Below, piece after piece: positions 42,586 to 53,086 of a DNA stretch of 64,000 nt. The notes beneath the pieces were generated by a model. That model saw only the letters and a list, made by a program, of their open reading frames with translations, was not told the DNA's origin and ran no database searches. A program made the translations under genes and the position numbers. How positions within the stretch are numbered: the first letter of the stretch is position 1; the number at the start of each line of letters is the position of its first letter. The DNA is taken from the NCBI RefSeq assembly GCF_014692675.1, contig NZ_JABFCZ010000025.1:1-64000 (forward strand), given 5' to 3'. This stretch comes from Roseibium aggregatum. Its GTDB lineage: Bacteria > Pseudomonadota > Alphaproteobacteria > Rhizobiales > Stappiaceae.

Positions 42586-43923
42586 TCAGCCGAATTCCTT
42601 TTCCATCTTGCGCCGGAACAGATAGGCGCTGTCGCTTTCGTCGAGGACAACGTCGCCCCAGGTGAGCATCTGGCCTTCGGCAACGTCACGGGTGAGCTTG
42701 ACGTTGTGCGACAGGCCGAGCGGCAGGTAGCCTGCGGCAAGCGACGCGGTCGCGGGGCACTGCTTGCCCCAGACGGTGAAGCCGCCTTCGCCGTCGAGCA
42801 TCTCGCCGGCCGTCATGGATTTCTTCGCCGTTGCGACCACGTCGGAATGGAAACCGACGGCCGTGCCGGTCGGCTCGCCGCGCAGGGCGGCAGACGCCAC
42901 CGACCAGCCGAGCTCCATGCCGATCATGTGGGTCGGGCGGTAGAGGGCGGCGAACTGGCCGCTGTCGTCTTCCAGCATGTGATACTCGGTGAAGCACTGG
43001 CGGGCGTAATCGGTCTCCGCCTCGATCACCACATAGGTGCCCATGGCCAGATGATGCGGCACGTCGGTGCCGTCCCGGTAGAGGGAAGAGACGACTTCCG
43101 TGGTTCCCGTGCGCGTCAGCGTGCCGCCGTTCGTCTTCGGCTTGCATACGGACGAAAGCTCGAACCGGGTTGCGGGCGGAAAGGCAAGGCCGTCGTCCTG
43201 GGGGATCAGACCGGTGGCATTGCACACCGCCGTCATCTCGATCCCGGACTTGGTGCCGTCCAGGAACGAGTTGAACATCTTCAGATTGATCTGGTTCGGG
43301 TCCTTGAGCGCCAAGTAGGTCTGCAGCGTGTCCCAGACCGTGTCGGGCGTCAGGTGGTGATAGCTCGGCAGGTAGCGCGTGCCCTTGCCCGCGCAGACCA
43401 CCTTGAAGCCGCAGGCGCGCGCCCAGTCCACGTGGTCGGCAATCAGCGCCGGCTGGTCGCCCCAGGCAAGCGAATAGACCAGCCCCGCCGCTTCCGCGCG
43501 CCGGGCCAGCAGGGGACCTGCGAGCGCGTCCGCCTCCACGTTGACCATCACCACGTGGCGGCCGTTCTCGAAGGCCATCAGCGCATGGCGGATGCCGGCC
43601 GCCGGATCGCCGGTCGCATCGATCAACACATCGAGCCCGTCGGCGGTGATCAAGTCCTCCGCACTTTCGGTGATGAAGGTGCGGCCCGACTGGATCGCGG
43701 CCGGGAAGGACGACGTGTCGGTCTGCTCGTCCGGCCAGCCGGCACGTTTCAGGGTTTCGCGCAGGCGGGACGGGTTCAGGTCGGCAATGCCGAGGATATG
43801 GATGCCCTTCGTCAGCCTGGCTTGCGTCAGATACATGGAGCCGAACTTGCCGCCGCCGATCAGGCCGACGCGGACAGGGCGGTTTTCCTCGGCCCGCTTG
43901 GCGAGCTGGCGTGACAGGGTCAT
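42586..43923 (-). CDS. NAD(P)-dependent oxidoreductase with SAF-like C-terminal domain
   Basis: 445 residues from ATG 43923, with GGGAGG seven bases upstream. The Rossmann motif VGLIGGGKFGSMYL (near 23-36) and VLIDATGDPAAGIRHALMAF resemble the homoserine-dehydrogenase-type fold. The C-terminal segment LAAGYLPLGLSHNVKLTRDV with EGQMLTWGDV is the SAF (antifreeze-like) kind. Proteins of this architecture are usually annotated as homoserine-dehydrogenase-like or 'FlgA-like' oxidoreductases acting on carbohydrate acids; the reaction is not known here. Single gene, convergent with the hydrolase gene. Confidence 0.75.
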   Translation of the reverse strand: MTLSRQLAKRAEENRPVRVGLIGGGKFGSMYLTQARLTKGIHILGIADLNPSRLRETLKRAGWPDEQTDTSSFPAAIQSGRTFITESAEDLITADGLDVLIDATGDPAAGIRHALMAFENGRHVVMVNVEADALAGPLLARRAEAAGLVYSLAWGDQPALIADHVDWARACGFKVVCAGKGTRYLPSYHHLTPDTVWDTLQTYLALKDPNQINLKMFNSFLDGTKSGIEMTAVCNATGLIPQDDGLAFPPATRFELSSVCKPKTNGGTLTRTGTTEVVSSLYRDGTDVPHHLAMGTYVVIEAETDYARQCFTEYHMLEDDSGQFAALYRPTHMIGMELGWSVASAALRGEPTGTAVGFHSDVVATAKKSMTAGEMLDGEGGFTVWGKQCPATASLAAGYLPLGLSHNVKLTRDVAEGQMLTWGDVVLDESDSAYLFRRKMEKEFG

Positions 43924-44062
43924 GATTTTCCTCCCGGACGGCATCGTTGTCGGTGCTTGAGAGTGCCGTTTCTGCGCCTATTCGAACCGGCTTCAATCGT
44001 GCTGTCAACGCGTCCCGTTCCGGGATAATCTGTTTTTCAAACAGGGAAAAACGGGAGCGTCG

Positions 44063-45421
44063 ATGCTCGACGTATTTTACAAGAGACGCCTGAAACACGA
44101 CCTGGAAACCTGGGTCGAGCGCGGCTGGGTCGGGTCCGCAGGGGCGGCACATATCCTGGAGGAAATCTCCACCGGCGACGGCCGTTCGCGCCTGCCGATG
44201 GTGCTCGGCGGCATCGGTGTCGTCTGCATCGCGCTGGCGCTGGCCGCCTTCATCGCCGCCAACTGGGGCGGCATTCCGAAATACGTCAAGCTCGCCGGCA
44301 TCGTCGCCATGATCCTGGCCGCCCATGGTCTCGCCGCCTGGGCGTCGAATGCCGGCCGCAAGGGCGTGGCGGACCTGGCGACCGCCTTTGCCACGCTGGT
44401 CTTCGTCGGCGGAATGGCGCTGGTCGGCCAGATCTTCCATCTGCCGGCGGACTGGGTCGGCGGGGCCTTTCTGGTCTGCCTCGGCGCGCTCGCGGCCGCC
44501 TGGATCACCGGTTCGAAGGCGTCGCTGATCGTGGCCGCGGTCGCCGCCATCAGCTGGCAGACCGGACGCCATGATTATGGTGTTTTGACGGTCCAGCAGA
44601 ACCTTGTCGGATTGGCTTTGCTTATTGCCGTATTTCCGCATCCGGTCGTCTATCCAAACCGATTGACGCGCTGGGCGGCCATGTCGCTGTTGCTCGTGAC
44701 TTACGGCAAGTGGCTGATGGATACCGTCGATATCTTCCGCCACGGCGATGACACCTACACTGCGATCGTGATCCTCGCTGGTGCCGGCTTGTCCGCCTGC
44801 CTGATCCAGCTCGGCCAGGTCGCCGATCTGGCGGTGAAATGGGCCGGAGACGCTCCGCAGAAAAGCCATGGCCGCTGGCTGATGCTGATGTCGATGCAGG
44901 ATGTCGGCTTCGCCATCCTGTCGGCGATCCTTGCCCTTGTCCTGGTGATGCAGTCGGATCTGGAAAACGCCAATCTCGTGGACGCCGCGATGAGCCCGCC
45001 GGCGGCCGCCGTGCTGCTGCTGGCTTTGGCCCTTTGTACAATCGGACTGCTGCTGTCGTTCAAGACCGGCAAGGCGCGCTCGTTCTTCGGCGCGGTTCTT
45101 CTGGCTCTTGTCGCCGTTATCCTGCCAATCGCCATGCAGAACATCATTCTCGTGTCGGCCCTGGTGCTGGCGGCCCTGGTCGGCCTCAGCCTGGTCGGCA
45201 CGCTCTACAACAACGCCTTCTGGACGCTGTGCGCCTATGCCGGCCTGACGGCGGTGGTGCTGTGGCTGCTTGACGAGACGATCGGATCGCTGCTCGGCCA
45301 GTCGGTGTTCTTCCTGATCGCGGGCCTGCTGTTGCTCGGCATGGCCTATGTGGTCACCCGGGTGCTGCGCCGGCAGCGAGCTTCAGCGCAACCTGACGCA
45401 GGCGGGGAGGCGGCATCATGA
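44063..45421 (+). CDS. DUF2157 domain membrane protein
   Basis: 452 residues. The soluble start (MLDVFYKRRLKHDLETWVER through HILEEISTG) is the DUF2157 signature, followed by about 12 hydrophobic segments (for example MVLGGIGVVCIALALAAFIA, then AIVAMILAAHGLAAWAS-type spans), so it is an integral membrane protein. Its stop overlaps the start of the GDYXXLXY gene by 4 bp, a pairing seen in many proteobacteria; the two may form one membrane complex of unknown function. Confidence 0.85.
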   Translation: MLDVFYKRRLKHDLETWVERGWVGSAGAAHILEEISTGDGRSRLPMVLGGIGVVCIALALAAFIAANWGGIPKYVKLAGIVAMILAAHGLAAWASNAGRKGVADLATAFATLVFVGGMALVGQIFHLPADWVGGAFLVCLGALAAAWITGSKASLIVAAVAAISWQTGRHDYGVLTVQQNLVGLALLIAVFPHPVVYPNRLTRWAAMSLLLVTYGKWLMDTVDIFRHGDDTYTAIVILAGAGLSACLIQLGQVADLAVKWAGDAPQKSHGRWLMLMSMQDVGFAILSAILALVLVMQSDLENANLVDAAMSPPAAAVLLLALALCTIGLLLSFKTGKARSFFGAVLLALVAVILPIAMQNIILVSALVLAALVGLSLVGTLYNNAFWTLCAYAGLTAVVLWLLDETIGSLLGQSVFFLIAGLLLLGMAYVVTRVLRRQRASAQPDAGGEAAS

Positions 45422-45972
45422 GCCTCCCGCAGACCTTGCGCGCTCCCTTTCTCCGCTGGGGACTGCTGGCGCTGATCCAGCTTGCCCTGATCGCCGTTCC
45501 GCTCGCCGACCGGTTGGCAGTTCAGATGAACGGCCAGGAGGTCGTCCTCAACCTCAGGCCCGTCGATCCGCGGGATCTTCTGCGCGGCGACTATGTCATT
45601 CTCAGTCTCGAAATCAGCCGGGTGGAGAAGACGTTGCCCGGCGCCGATCAGGGTCTGAAGTCGGGTGAGACCGTCTATGTCGGGCTCGAAATCTCGGACG
45701 ACGGCGTCGCCAGGCCGGCGAAGATCGCCCGGACCCGTGAAGAAGCCGGTCCATTGGCCATTGAGGGCAAGATCGGATACGGCTCAGCCGGGCAGGTTCA
45801 GGTCGACTACGACATCGATGCCTTCTATCTGCCGGAGGGCGAGGGCAAGGAGATCGAACGGCTTCCCGCCAAGCGGGTTCAGGTCGTCGTTGCCGTTCAT
45901 CCGGACGGACGCGCCCTGCCGCTCCGGCTTCTGGTCGACGGCAAGGAATTCAAGTCCGACGCCGCCTTTTGA
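45418..45972 (+). CDS. GDYXXLXY domain-containing protein
   Basis: 184 residues. A membrane anchor (WGLLALIQLALIAVPLADRL, residues 14-33) is followed by a periplasmic domain with LRPVDPRDLLRGDYVILSLE, the eponymous GDYxxLx motif, and later VQVDYDIDAFYLPEGEGKEI. The ending ALPLRLLVDGKEF is also typical. It starts inside the stop of the DUF2157 gene. The family's role is unknown, but it almost always accompanies DUF2157 proteins. Confidence 0.9.
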   Translation: MSLPQTLRAPFLRWGLLALIQLALIAVPLADRLAVQMNGQEVVLNLRPVDPRDLLRGDYVILSLEISRVEKTLPGADQGLKSGETVYVGLEISDDGVARPAKIARTREEAGPLAIEGKIGYGSAGQVQVDYDIDAFYLPEGEGKEIERLPAKRVQVVVAVHPDGRALPLRLLVDGKEFKSDAAF

Positions 45973-46059
45973 CCTTTGACCGGTCCGCGTTTATGAGAGC
46001 GCTGTTTTCCGCAGTGCCGATCACCGCCTGTGGCGTTTGTGTGAGATTTTTCAGAACCG

Positions 46060-47112
46060 ATGTCCGATCCCGCGTTTGAGACCCTGATCCTGCCGATCGA
46101 AAACGGCGACATTCCCTATTCGGGAAGCGAGCGCATCTTGTTCCTGCGGGCGCGGATGCACCCGGCAATGAAGCTGTTTCATGAAGGGCAGGTGATCTGC
46201 GAGCAAAGCTTCGCGCCCGAGCGCGACCGGCTGGAGGCAGGCGGCTTTTCCGTGGTCGATGAGACGGACGAAACGGACTTCGATCTGGTCTTCATTCTTC
46301 CCGGCCGCCAGCGCCAGGAAGCCCGCGCCGAACTCGCCCGCGCGGCGTCGCTGGTCAAACCCGGCGGCTGGGTGGTGGCCGCCGCCCTCAACACCGAAGG
46401 CGCCAAGACGCTGGCAACCGACATGGCGTCCCTGTTCGGACCGGTCGATCAGCTTTCCAAAAACAAGTGCCGGGTGATCTGGATCGAGGAGACCAGCGCC
46501 GACCTCGACAAGACCCTCAAGGCCGAATGGGCCGCGCTCGACGCGCCGCGCCCGATCCTGGACGGCGCCTGGGTCAGCCGGCCGGGCATTTTCGCCTGGG
46601 ACCGGATCGACCCGGCCTCGAAGCTGCTTGCAGATCATCTGCCCGACACCCTTTCCGGCAAGGGCGCCGATCTCGGTTGCGGTTTCGGCTTTCTCGCGCG
46701 CACCGTTCTGGAACGGGCGCCGAAGGTGAGCGAACTCGATCTCTACGAGGCGGAAAAGCGGGCGCTGGATCTCGCCCGGGAAAACCTGAAGGCCTTTTCA
46801 GACACGAAGATCCTGCACGGCATCTGGTCCGACGTCACCCGAGGCCTTGAGGGAACCTACGACTTCATCGTCTCCAACCCGCCGTTCCACCAGTCCGGCA
46901 AGGCCGGCCGCACCGACGTCGGTCAGGACTTCATCCGCGCGGCCGCTGCGGGACTGAGGATCGGCGGCGTCTTCTACATGGTCGCAAACCGCCATCTGCC
47001 CTACGAGGCGACGCTGAAGGAGGCCTTCCGCGACGTGGAGATGATCGCCGACGAGGGCGGTTACAAGGTGATCCGTGCCGTGAAGGGCGCAATGAAGGCC
47101 AAGGAGCGGTAG
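46060..47112 (+). CDS. rsmC: RsmC/RlmG-like rRNA (guanine-N2) methyltransferase
   Basis: 350 residues with the two-domain RsmC layout. The N-terminal half (residues 1-165) is a degenerate methyltransferase fold (FDLVFILPGRQRQEARAELA). The C-terminal half holds SAM-binding GADLGCGFGFLARTVLERAP (near 204-223), then VSELDLYEAEKRALDLAREN and the catalytic FIVSNPPFHQSGK (NPPF motif for methylating a base amino group). RsmC modifies G1207 of 16S rRNA; RlmG acts on 23S G1835. Which target applies is not decided by sequence alone. Confidence 0.85.
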   Translation: MSDPAFETLILPIENGDIPYSGSERILFLRARMHPAMKLFHEGQVICEQSFAPERDRLEAGGFSVVDETDETDFDLVFILPGRQRQEARAELARAASLVKPGGWVVAAALNTEGAKTLATDMASLFGPVDQLSKNKCRVIWIEETSADLDKTLKAEWAALDAPRPILDGAWVSRPGIFAWDRIDPASKLLADHLPDTLSGKGADLGCGFGFLARTVLERAPKVSELDLYEAEKRALDLARENLKAFSDTKILHGIWSDVTRGLEGTYDFIVSNPPFHQSGKAGRTDVGQDFIRAAAAGLRIGGVFYMVANRHLPYEATLKEAFRDVEMIADEGGYKVIRAVKGAMKAKER

Positions 47113-47119
47113 CTCCCGT

Positions 47120-47917
47120 TCACCCCATCTGCCGGGTCTTCTCCACGGCCGCATCGAGAGCGGCCGCGATGGCGTCCGCGATATCCGAGGAGGCCATGGC
47201 GTTCAGCCCGGCCGCGGTCGTACCCGCATAGTCGATCATCTGCTGCACATGCCCGCCCGGCGTCATGGTGCTTTCCGCCAACATGTGTCCGGCTGCGAGA
47301 AAGAGCTGGCGAATGGACTTGTCGGCGACAGCAGGGTCGATGCCCCTTGTGACGGCATAGTCGCTCATGCAGGCGGCAAAATAGGCGACGAAGCCCGGAA
47401 CCGGGCCGGTGATCGCGGTGAAGATCTCGATCTGGGCCTCGTCCGGCACCTCGTCGGTGGCACCACAAGCGCCAAACAGCGTCGTGATCGTGTTCCGGTC
47501 TTCACCGGTCACGGCTGCACTTGTGGTCCACGGGGAATAGGCGAGGCTGAATTCCGCCGCCGGGCTGCTCATGGCGCGGACGACGCGGACCGATCCGGTC
47601 AGTTCCTGAAGCTTTTGCAGCGATACGCCCGCCATGACGGAGGCGACCAGCTTGTCCCCGGCATTGATCCCGATCGCCGGCGCATCCTTCGGCGGCACCG
47701 ACAGAAGAACGGTATCGCAGGCTTCGACAAGCTCCTGGTTGTTCGTCGTGATGTGGATCGCAGGATAAGCCTCGAACCCGGCGGAACTGCCGCTGCGGTT
47801 GGAAATCCAGAATCGCTCCGGCGCGACGGTTCCGGACCTGAGCAGCGCATGGGCAATCGCGCGTCCGAGCATGCCCGAGCCGCCGATAATCCCGACTGTT
47901 CCCATGGGTGTGGTCAT
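47120..47917 (-). CDS. Pyrroline-5-carboxylate reductase-like protein (ProC family)
   Basis: 265 residues from ATG 47917; the open frame upstream is not protein-like. TVGIIGGSGMLGRAIAHALL is the NADPH-binding start, followed by the ProC sheet (DTVLLSVPPKDAPA) and KLVASVMAGVSLQKLQEL. The C-terminal dimerisation domain has EIFTAITGPVPGFVAYFAAC, then FLAAGHMLAESTMTPGGHVQ, close to the ProC consensus but less conserved at the usual TSPGGTT motif. It may reduce pyrroline-5-carboxylate or a related imine. It converges with the rRNA methyltransferase gene and is divergent from the pseudouridine synthase gene. Confidence 0.75.
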   Translation of the reverse strand: MTTPMGTVGIIGGSGMLGRAIAHALLRSGTVAPERFWISNRSGSSAGFEAYPAIHITTNNQELVEACDTVLLSVPPKDAPAIGINAGDKLVASVMAGVSLQKLQELTGSVRVVRAMSSPAAEFSLAYSPWTTSAAVTGEDRNTITTLFGACGATDEVPDEAQIEIFTAITGPVPGFVAYFAACMSDYAVTRGIDPAVADKSIRQLFLAAGHMLAESTMTPGGHVQQMIDYAGTTAAGLNAMASSDIADAIAAALDAAVEKTRQMG

Positions 47918-48035
47918 CCCGATCCCTTCTTTGCTGTCCTGAAGACTTTCCGATATAGAGCCCATTAAAGCGGACAGGGCCCCGGGATGCCACTCTCCCC
48001 GGAACAGCCGGAAATCGAAAGCGGTCGGAATTCTC

Positions 48036-48734
48036 ATGCGTCTGGTCAAACTCATCGCCAATCTCGGCTACGGCAGCCGCAAGGAAATCCAGATGGCGAT
48101 CCGTAACGGCTGGGTCACCGACCGGGACGGCAATCCGCTGAAAGTGGACAGCAAGACGCCGCATGAGGACATCCTGTTCGACGACGAGCCGCTCGACCCG
48201 CCCGAGGGCATGGTGCTGCTGATGAACAAGCCGCTCGGCTACACCTGTTCCACCAAGGACCAGGGCCGGCTGGTCTACGACCTGCTGCCCGACCGGTTCC
48301 GGATGCGCAAGCCGGTGCTCTCCACCATTGGCCGCCTCGACAAGGAAACCTCCGGCGCGCTGCTCTTCACCGACGACGGCACCTTCCTGCACAAGGTGAT
48401 CTCGCCGAAATCCGAAGTCCCCAAGGTCTACGAGGCCGAGCTCGACCGGCCGCTGAAAGGCAACGAGGCGGCGATCTTCGCCTCCGGCGAGATGATGCTG
48501 GAAAACGAACAGAAGCCGCTGAAGCCCGCCGAACTGGACGTCATCGACGACACCCATGTCCGCCTGACCCTCCACGAAGGCCGCTACCACCAGGTCCGCC
48601 GCATGTTCGCCGCCACCGGCAACCACGTGAATGCGCTGACCCGGATCCGCATCGGCGGTCTGGGGCTGGAAGGACTGGGCGAGGGGGAATGGAAGTTGCT
48701 CGGCGAAGAAGAGAAGTCGCGGATTTTCGGGTGA
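48036..48734 (+). CDS. RsuA-family pseudouridine synthase
   Basis: 232 residues. An N-terminal S4 RNA-binding domain (RLVKLIANLGYGSRKEIQMA, then GNPLKVDSKTP) precedes the catalytic domain, with MVLLMNKPLGYTCST and the signature STIGRLDKETSGALLFTDDG containing the catalytic Asp. The end (LTLHEGRYHQVRRMFAATGN) is the RluB/RsuA C-terminal motif. It isomerises a specific uridine in 16S or 23S rRNA. RsuA (16S U516) is the likely model by length. It starts at ATG 48036, overlapping nothing. Confidence 0.9.
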   Translation: MRLVKLIANLGYGSRKEIQMAIRNGWVTDRDGNPLKVDSKTPHEDILFDDEPLDPPEGMVLLMNKPLGYTCSTKDQGRLVYDLLPDRFRMRKPVLSTIGRLDKETSGALLFTDDGTFLHKVISPKSEVPKVYEAELDRPLKGNEAAIFASGEMMLENEQKPLKPAELDVIDDTHVRLTLHEGRYHQVRRMFAATGNHVNALTRIRIGGLGLEGLGEGEWKLLGEEEKSRIFG

Positions 48735-48769
48735 GGTTTCTCCCGTCATTCCAGACAAGCGCCACTGAA

Positions 48770-49045
48770 TTAGAGTTGGCTGACAGCGTCTTCCCAAGGA
48801 ATTGCGGTCGGCAAATAGTGGATCTTACCTTCGCGCATCACGAGTATCGGGCCATTTCCAGCGAGCTGAAATCTATAATTTCCAGTCCGCATGTATTCCT
48901 CGGAATTGTAGAAAAACACCCAGCCTTGGGCGATTTCTCGGGTTTCCTCTGAATATATCTCCACCGCCATGCCAATTTTTTCAGCTAATTGATCGATTTC
49001 CTTGCGGGCAAGATCGGTTGCGGCATCTCGGTTGATAGCGGTCAT
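48770..49045 (-). CDS. YrhB/Imm35-like putative immunity protein
   Basis: 91 residues. The layout of a helical start (RDAATDLARKEIDQLAEKI), then a sheet with QGWVFFYNSEEYMRTGNYRF and GNGPILVMREGKIHYLPTAI, matches the YrhB/Imm35 family, whose members appear next to polymorphic toxins as immunity proteins. No toxin gene is adjacent. It begins a short run of unusual genes (to 50480) that are richer in A and T than the flanks. Function is inferred from fold pattern only. Confidence 0.7.
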   Translation of the reverse strand: MTAINRDAATDLARKEIDQLAEKIGMAVEIYSEETREIAQGWVFFYNSEEYMRTGNYRFQLAGNGPILVMREGKIHYLPTAIPWEDAVSQL

Positions 49046-49321
49046 GATTAATTGCTCACGGCTTGGTGTGTCTTGCCGAGTAGATTGAAATGCGACCTGA
49101 ACACACTAGGAAAATCTCTGATGATATGGAAACAAGCAATGCTGTTTGCTTGCAGGCCTTCCGAAACTGCGCGGATTTTCGGATGAGGATGGAAAGCAGT
49201 TATAACCCTGGTCCGCCGAGGACGTTTGCTGGCTTGGCAGGCAGGCAAATCCTCCAATAGGGTTGGAGGGATTATTCTTGCGAATTGGAACGACAATAAG
49301 CGCAATTTCAATGGGCGGAAT

Positions 49322-50074
49322 ATGGCAATGTCGGTGCTTCAGATAGATGAATTGAAACAAATCCCCGGCGTTAAATTCGAAGAACCAAATTCGAAATTGG
49401 CGGAAAATGATGGGGTTCTGTCTAGTGGATTTACTTTGCCAAAGGCCCATATGGACTTGCTGGCCATCTCAAATGGTATGTCGATATGCGACGGGTACTA
49501 TAAATTATTTGGACTTTACAATGAGAAAAACAAAAATTTAGAGATATGGAACGAAAGAGAATACTGGAAATTTGCTTGGGAGGGGAGGGTAGATAATTTT
49601 TTGTGCTTTGCGACAACCGTATGGGGAGATCAGTATGCCTATAGAATAAGTTCGGTAGAGCAAGGTGAGGCAACACCTATATTTTTTCTGCACGCATTTT
49701 CGATGGAGGCTGATCTCATTGCGAATAGTTTTGAAGAGTTTTGGCAGAAAAATTTCATCAGAAAAGCAAAAGATCCCAATGATGAGATGGTAACCAAATG
49801 CAGAGCGAGCATTGGTCCGTTAGGTTGGGATGAATTTCTCGTATACAATCCACCGCTTGAATTAGGCGGGACCGAAGACGTTTCCTCACTCAGTAAAATG
49901 CAGCCCCGCCCAGCTATGATAATAAATGCAGATTTAGCTATGGGAATGGAAAAGCTGTCAGATGATACTGTTATTGAAGGGGTGGATACTTATGTCGATT
50001 CACTTGGTCGGATGAGCATTCGATATGTAACTTCGGACGCATCTCCTAAGAAATTTCCATTTAAATTCTGGTGA
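49322..50074 (+). CDS. SMI1/KNR4 (SUKH)-like protein, probable immunity protein
   Basis: 250 residues from ATG 49322 (ATG 49328 close by). The SUKH core is visible: IDELKQIPGVKFEEPNSKLA, then GFTLPKAHMDLLAISNGMSI with the buried turn-helix, and YKLFGLYNEK. FFLHAFSMEADLIANSFEEFW further on continues the family's pattern. SUKH proteins bind and neutralise toxins or act in cell-wall regulation. Codon use is distinctly AT-rich compared with neighbours, suggesting recent transfer. No toxin is encoded near it. Confidence 0.75.
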   Translation: MAMSVLQIDELKQIPGVKFEEPNSKLAENDGVLSSGFTLPKAHMDLLAISNGMSICDGYYKLFGLYNEKNKNLEIWNEREYWKFAWEGRVDNFLCFATTVWGDQYAYRISSVEQGEATPIFFLHAFSMEADLIANSFEEFWQKNFIRKAKDPNDEMVTKCRASIGPLGWDEFLVYNPPLELGGTEDVSSLSKMQPRPAMIINADLAMGMEKLSDDTVIEGVDTYVDSLGRMSIRYVTSDASPKKFPFKFW

Positions 50075-50096
50075 AGACAACAGCGACGATCTGATA

Positions 50097-50480
50097 TTAG
50101 TGAAATTCAACGTCCAGTCTGTCGGCTTTCAAGCGGATACGTTTTCCATTTAGGTCTCCATAATCCCAAAGTAATAATTGGTCTTCAAATTCCAGCCCGC
50201 ACTCCAATACAACTCCATTGAGTTGTCCGGTGATCCAATATTGAAAGCCGTCTCCGCATTTTTCAAAAGCTGGGGCAGATGCTGAAGCCTCTTCTATCTC
50301 ATAGTCGTCATCTATTAGAAAGGGAGAGATCGTGACAGGGTATTGGCATCCGATTTCAATGAAATAGGGCAGAACACTTGCGAAACAGGTGAGTTCGTAT
50401 CCGTCTATAAGCAATACGACCTCTTCCTCAATTGTTTCTCCGATGAATTGCACACGTGCATCGTATTTCTTCACAGTCAC
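50097..50480 (-). CDS. Hypothetical protein in the immunity-gene cluster
   Basis: 127 residues from ATG 50480. It is acidic, with a beta-rich pattern (VVLLIDGYELTCFASVLPYF, then FEKCGDGFQYWITGQLNGVV, LLLWDYGDLNGKRIRLKADR) like small single-domain immunity proteins, but I recognise no family. It converges with the SMI1/KNR4-like gene and is in the same AT-rich style. Function unknown; the immunity idea comes from context alone. Confidence 0.55.
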   Translation of the reverse strand: MTVKKYDARVQFIGETIEEEVVLLIDGYELTCFASVLPYFIEIGCQYPVTISPFLIDDDYEIEEASASAPAFEKCGDGFQYWITGQLNGVVLECGLEFEDQLLLWDYGDLNGKRIRLKADRLDVEFH

Positions 50481-50586
50481 GGGCCCTAATAGGTTTTTTC
50501 CAAAAGAAATTTCTCAAAACTCGAGTTTGAGCTGGTCGAAGCTCATGCAATTGATCTCCGGAGACGAGAAAAATTCATGAAATTCT

Positions 50587-52404
<1,818 letters not shown>

Positions 52405-52579
52405 GAAAAATCGAATGCGTATCTGGATCGGGTATCGGGAATGCCGGGTGCCGACAGGAATACGATCCGGGCACCAGATTCAAGTGATTTCCTTATTCGC
52501 GCCGCGTTTTCGGCGTCTTGTGATATTCTAATTTCCTTGGGGCGGGGCAGTAGTGGCGTCCATGCTGTGGAGGATGGAG

Positions 52580-53077
52580 ATGATACCGGCTGTGCATTCT
52601 CTGAACCGCAAACCCTGGCTGCGCAATGCGGCCCGAGTGGCAATTGCCGCGATCGGCCTTGTCGCCGTCAGCCTGTCTGCGGCTGAGGCAGGCGGACGTC
52701 ATCATGGCCATTACTATCGGGGCGGCAATGACTGGGGCGGCGCTGCCGCTGCCGGCGTCATCGGCCTGGCGGCCGGAGCCATTATCGGCTCGGCCTTCTC
52801 AGGGCCGGGCTATTATGCCGGGGCGCCCTATTATGGCGGGCCGGTCTACTACGATCCGCCGCCTTACCGTTATCTGCCGCCGCCCTATCCCTACCGGTCC
52901 GAGGCCTATGTAAATCCGCCGCGCTACTATCAGCCGCGCTACTATCAGCCGAGGGCCTACCGGCCGGTCCAATGGTCGCCCGAATGGATCGCCTATTGCG
53001 CGCGCAAGTACAAATCCTTCAATCCGCGCACAGGCACCTACCGCACCTACAGCGGCCGGGTCCGCATGTGTCACTGA
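52580..53077 (+). CDS. BA14K-family exported protein
   Basis: 165 residues from ATG 52580 with GGAGGATGGAG upstream; earlier in-frame starts would lengthen the charged stretch before the signal peptide (VAIAAIGLVAVSLSAAEAGG). The middle is rich in Gly, Tyr and Pro (GGAAAAGVIGLAAGAIIGSA, then repeated Tyr-Tyr-Gln-Pro-Arg). The C-terminal QWSPEWIAYCARKYKSFNPR with GTYRTYSGRVRMC is the BA14K domain, with two Cys probably forming a disulfide. Known homologues are immunoreactive or lectin-like surface proteins in Brucella and relatives. Confidence 0.85.
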   Translation: MIPAVHSLNRKPWLRNAARVAIAAIGLVAVSLSAAEAGGRHHGHYYRGGNDWGGAAAAGVIGLAAGAIIGSAFSGPGYYAGAPYYGGPVYYDPPPYRYLPPPYPYRSEAYVNPPRYYQPRYYQPRAYRPVQWSPEWIAYCARKYKSFNPRTGTYRTYSGRVRMCH

Positions 53078-53086
53078 GGCTGGCGA

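Noticed and set aside
42686-44869. A 727-codon open frame on the minus strand across the SAF-type oxidoreductase and DUF2157 genes
   Set aside because: Arg/Gly/Asp-rich shadow of two well-supported genes; high GC creates long antisense frames.
47502-48797. A 431-codon minus-strand frame opposite the pseudouridine synthase gene
   Set aside because: Antisense shadow of the RsuA-type gene, extended into the ProC-like gene.
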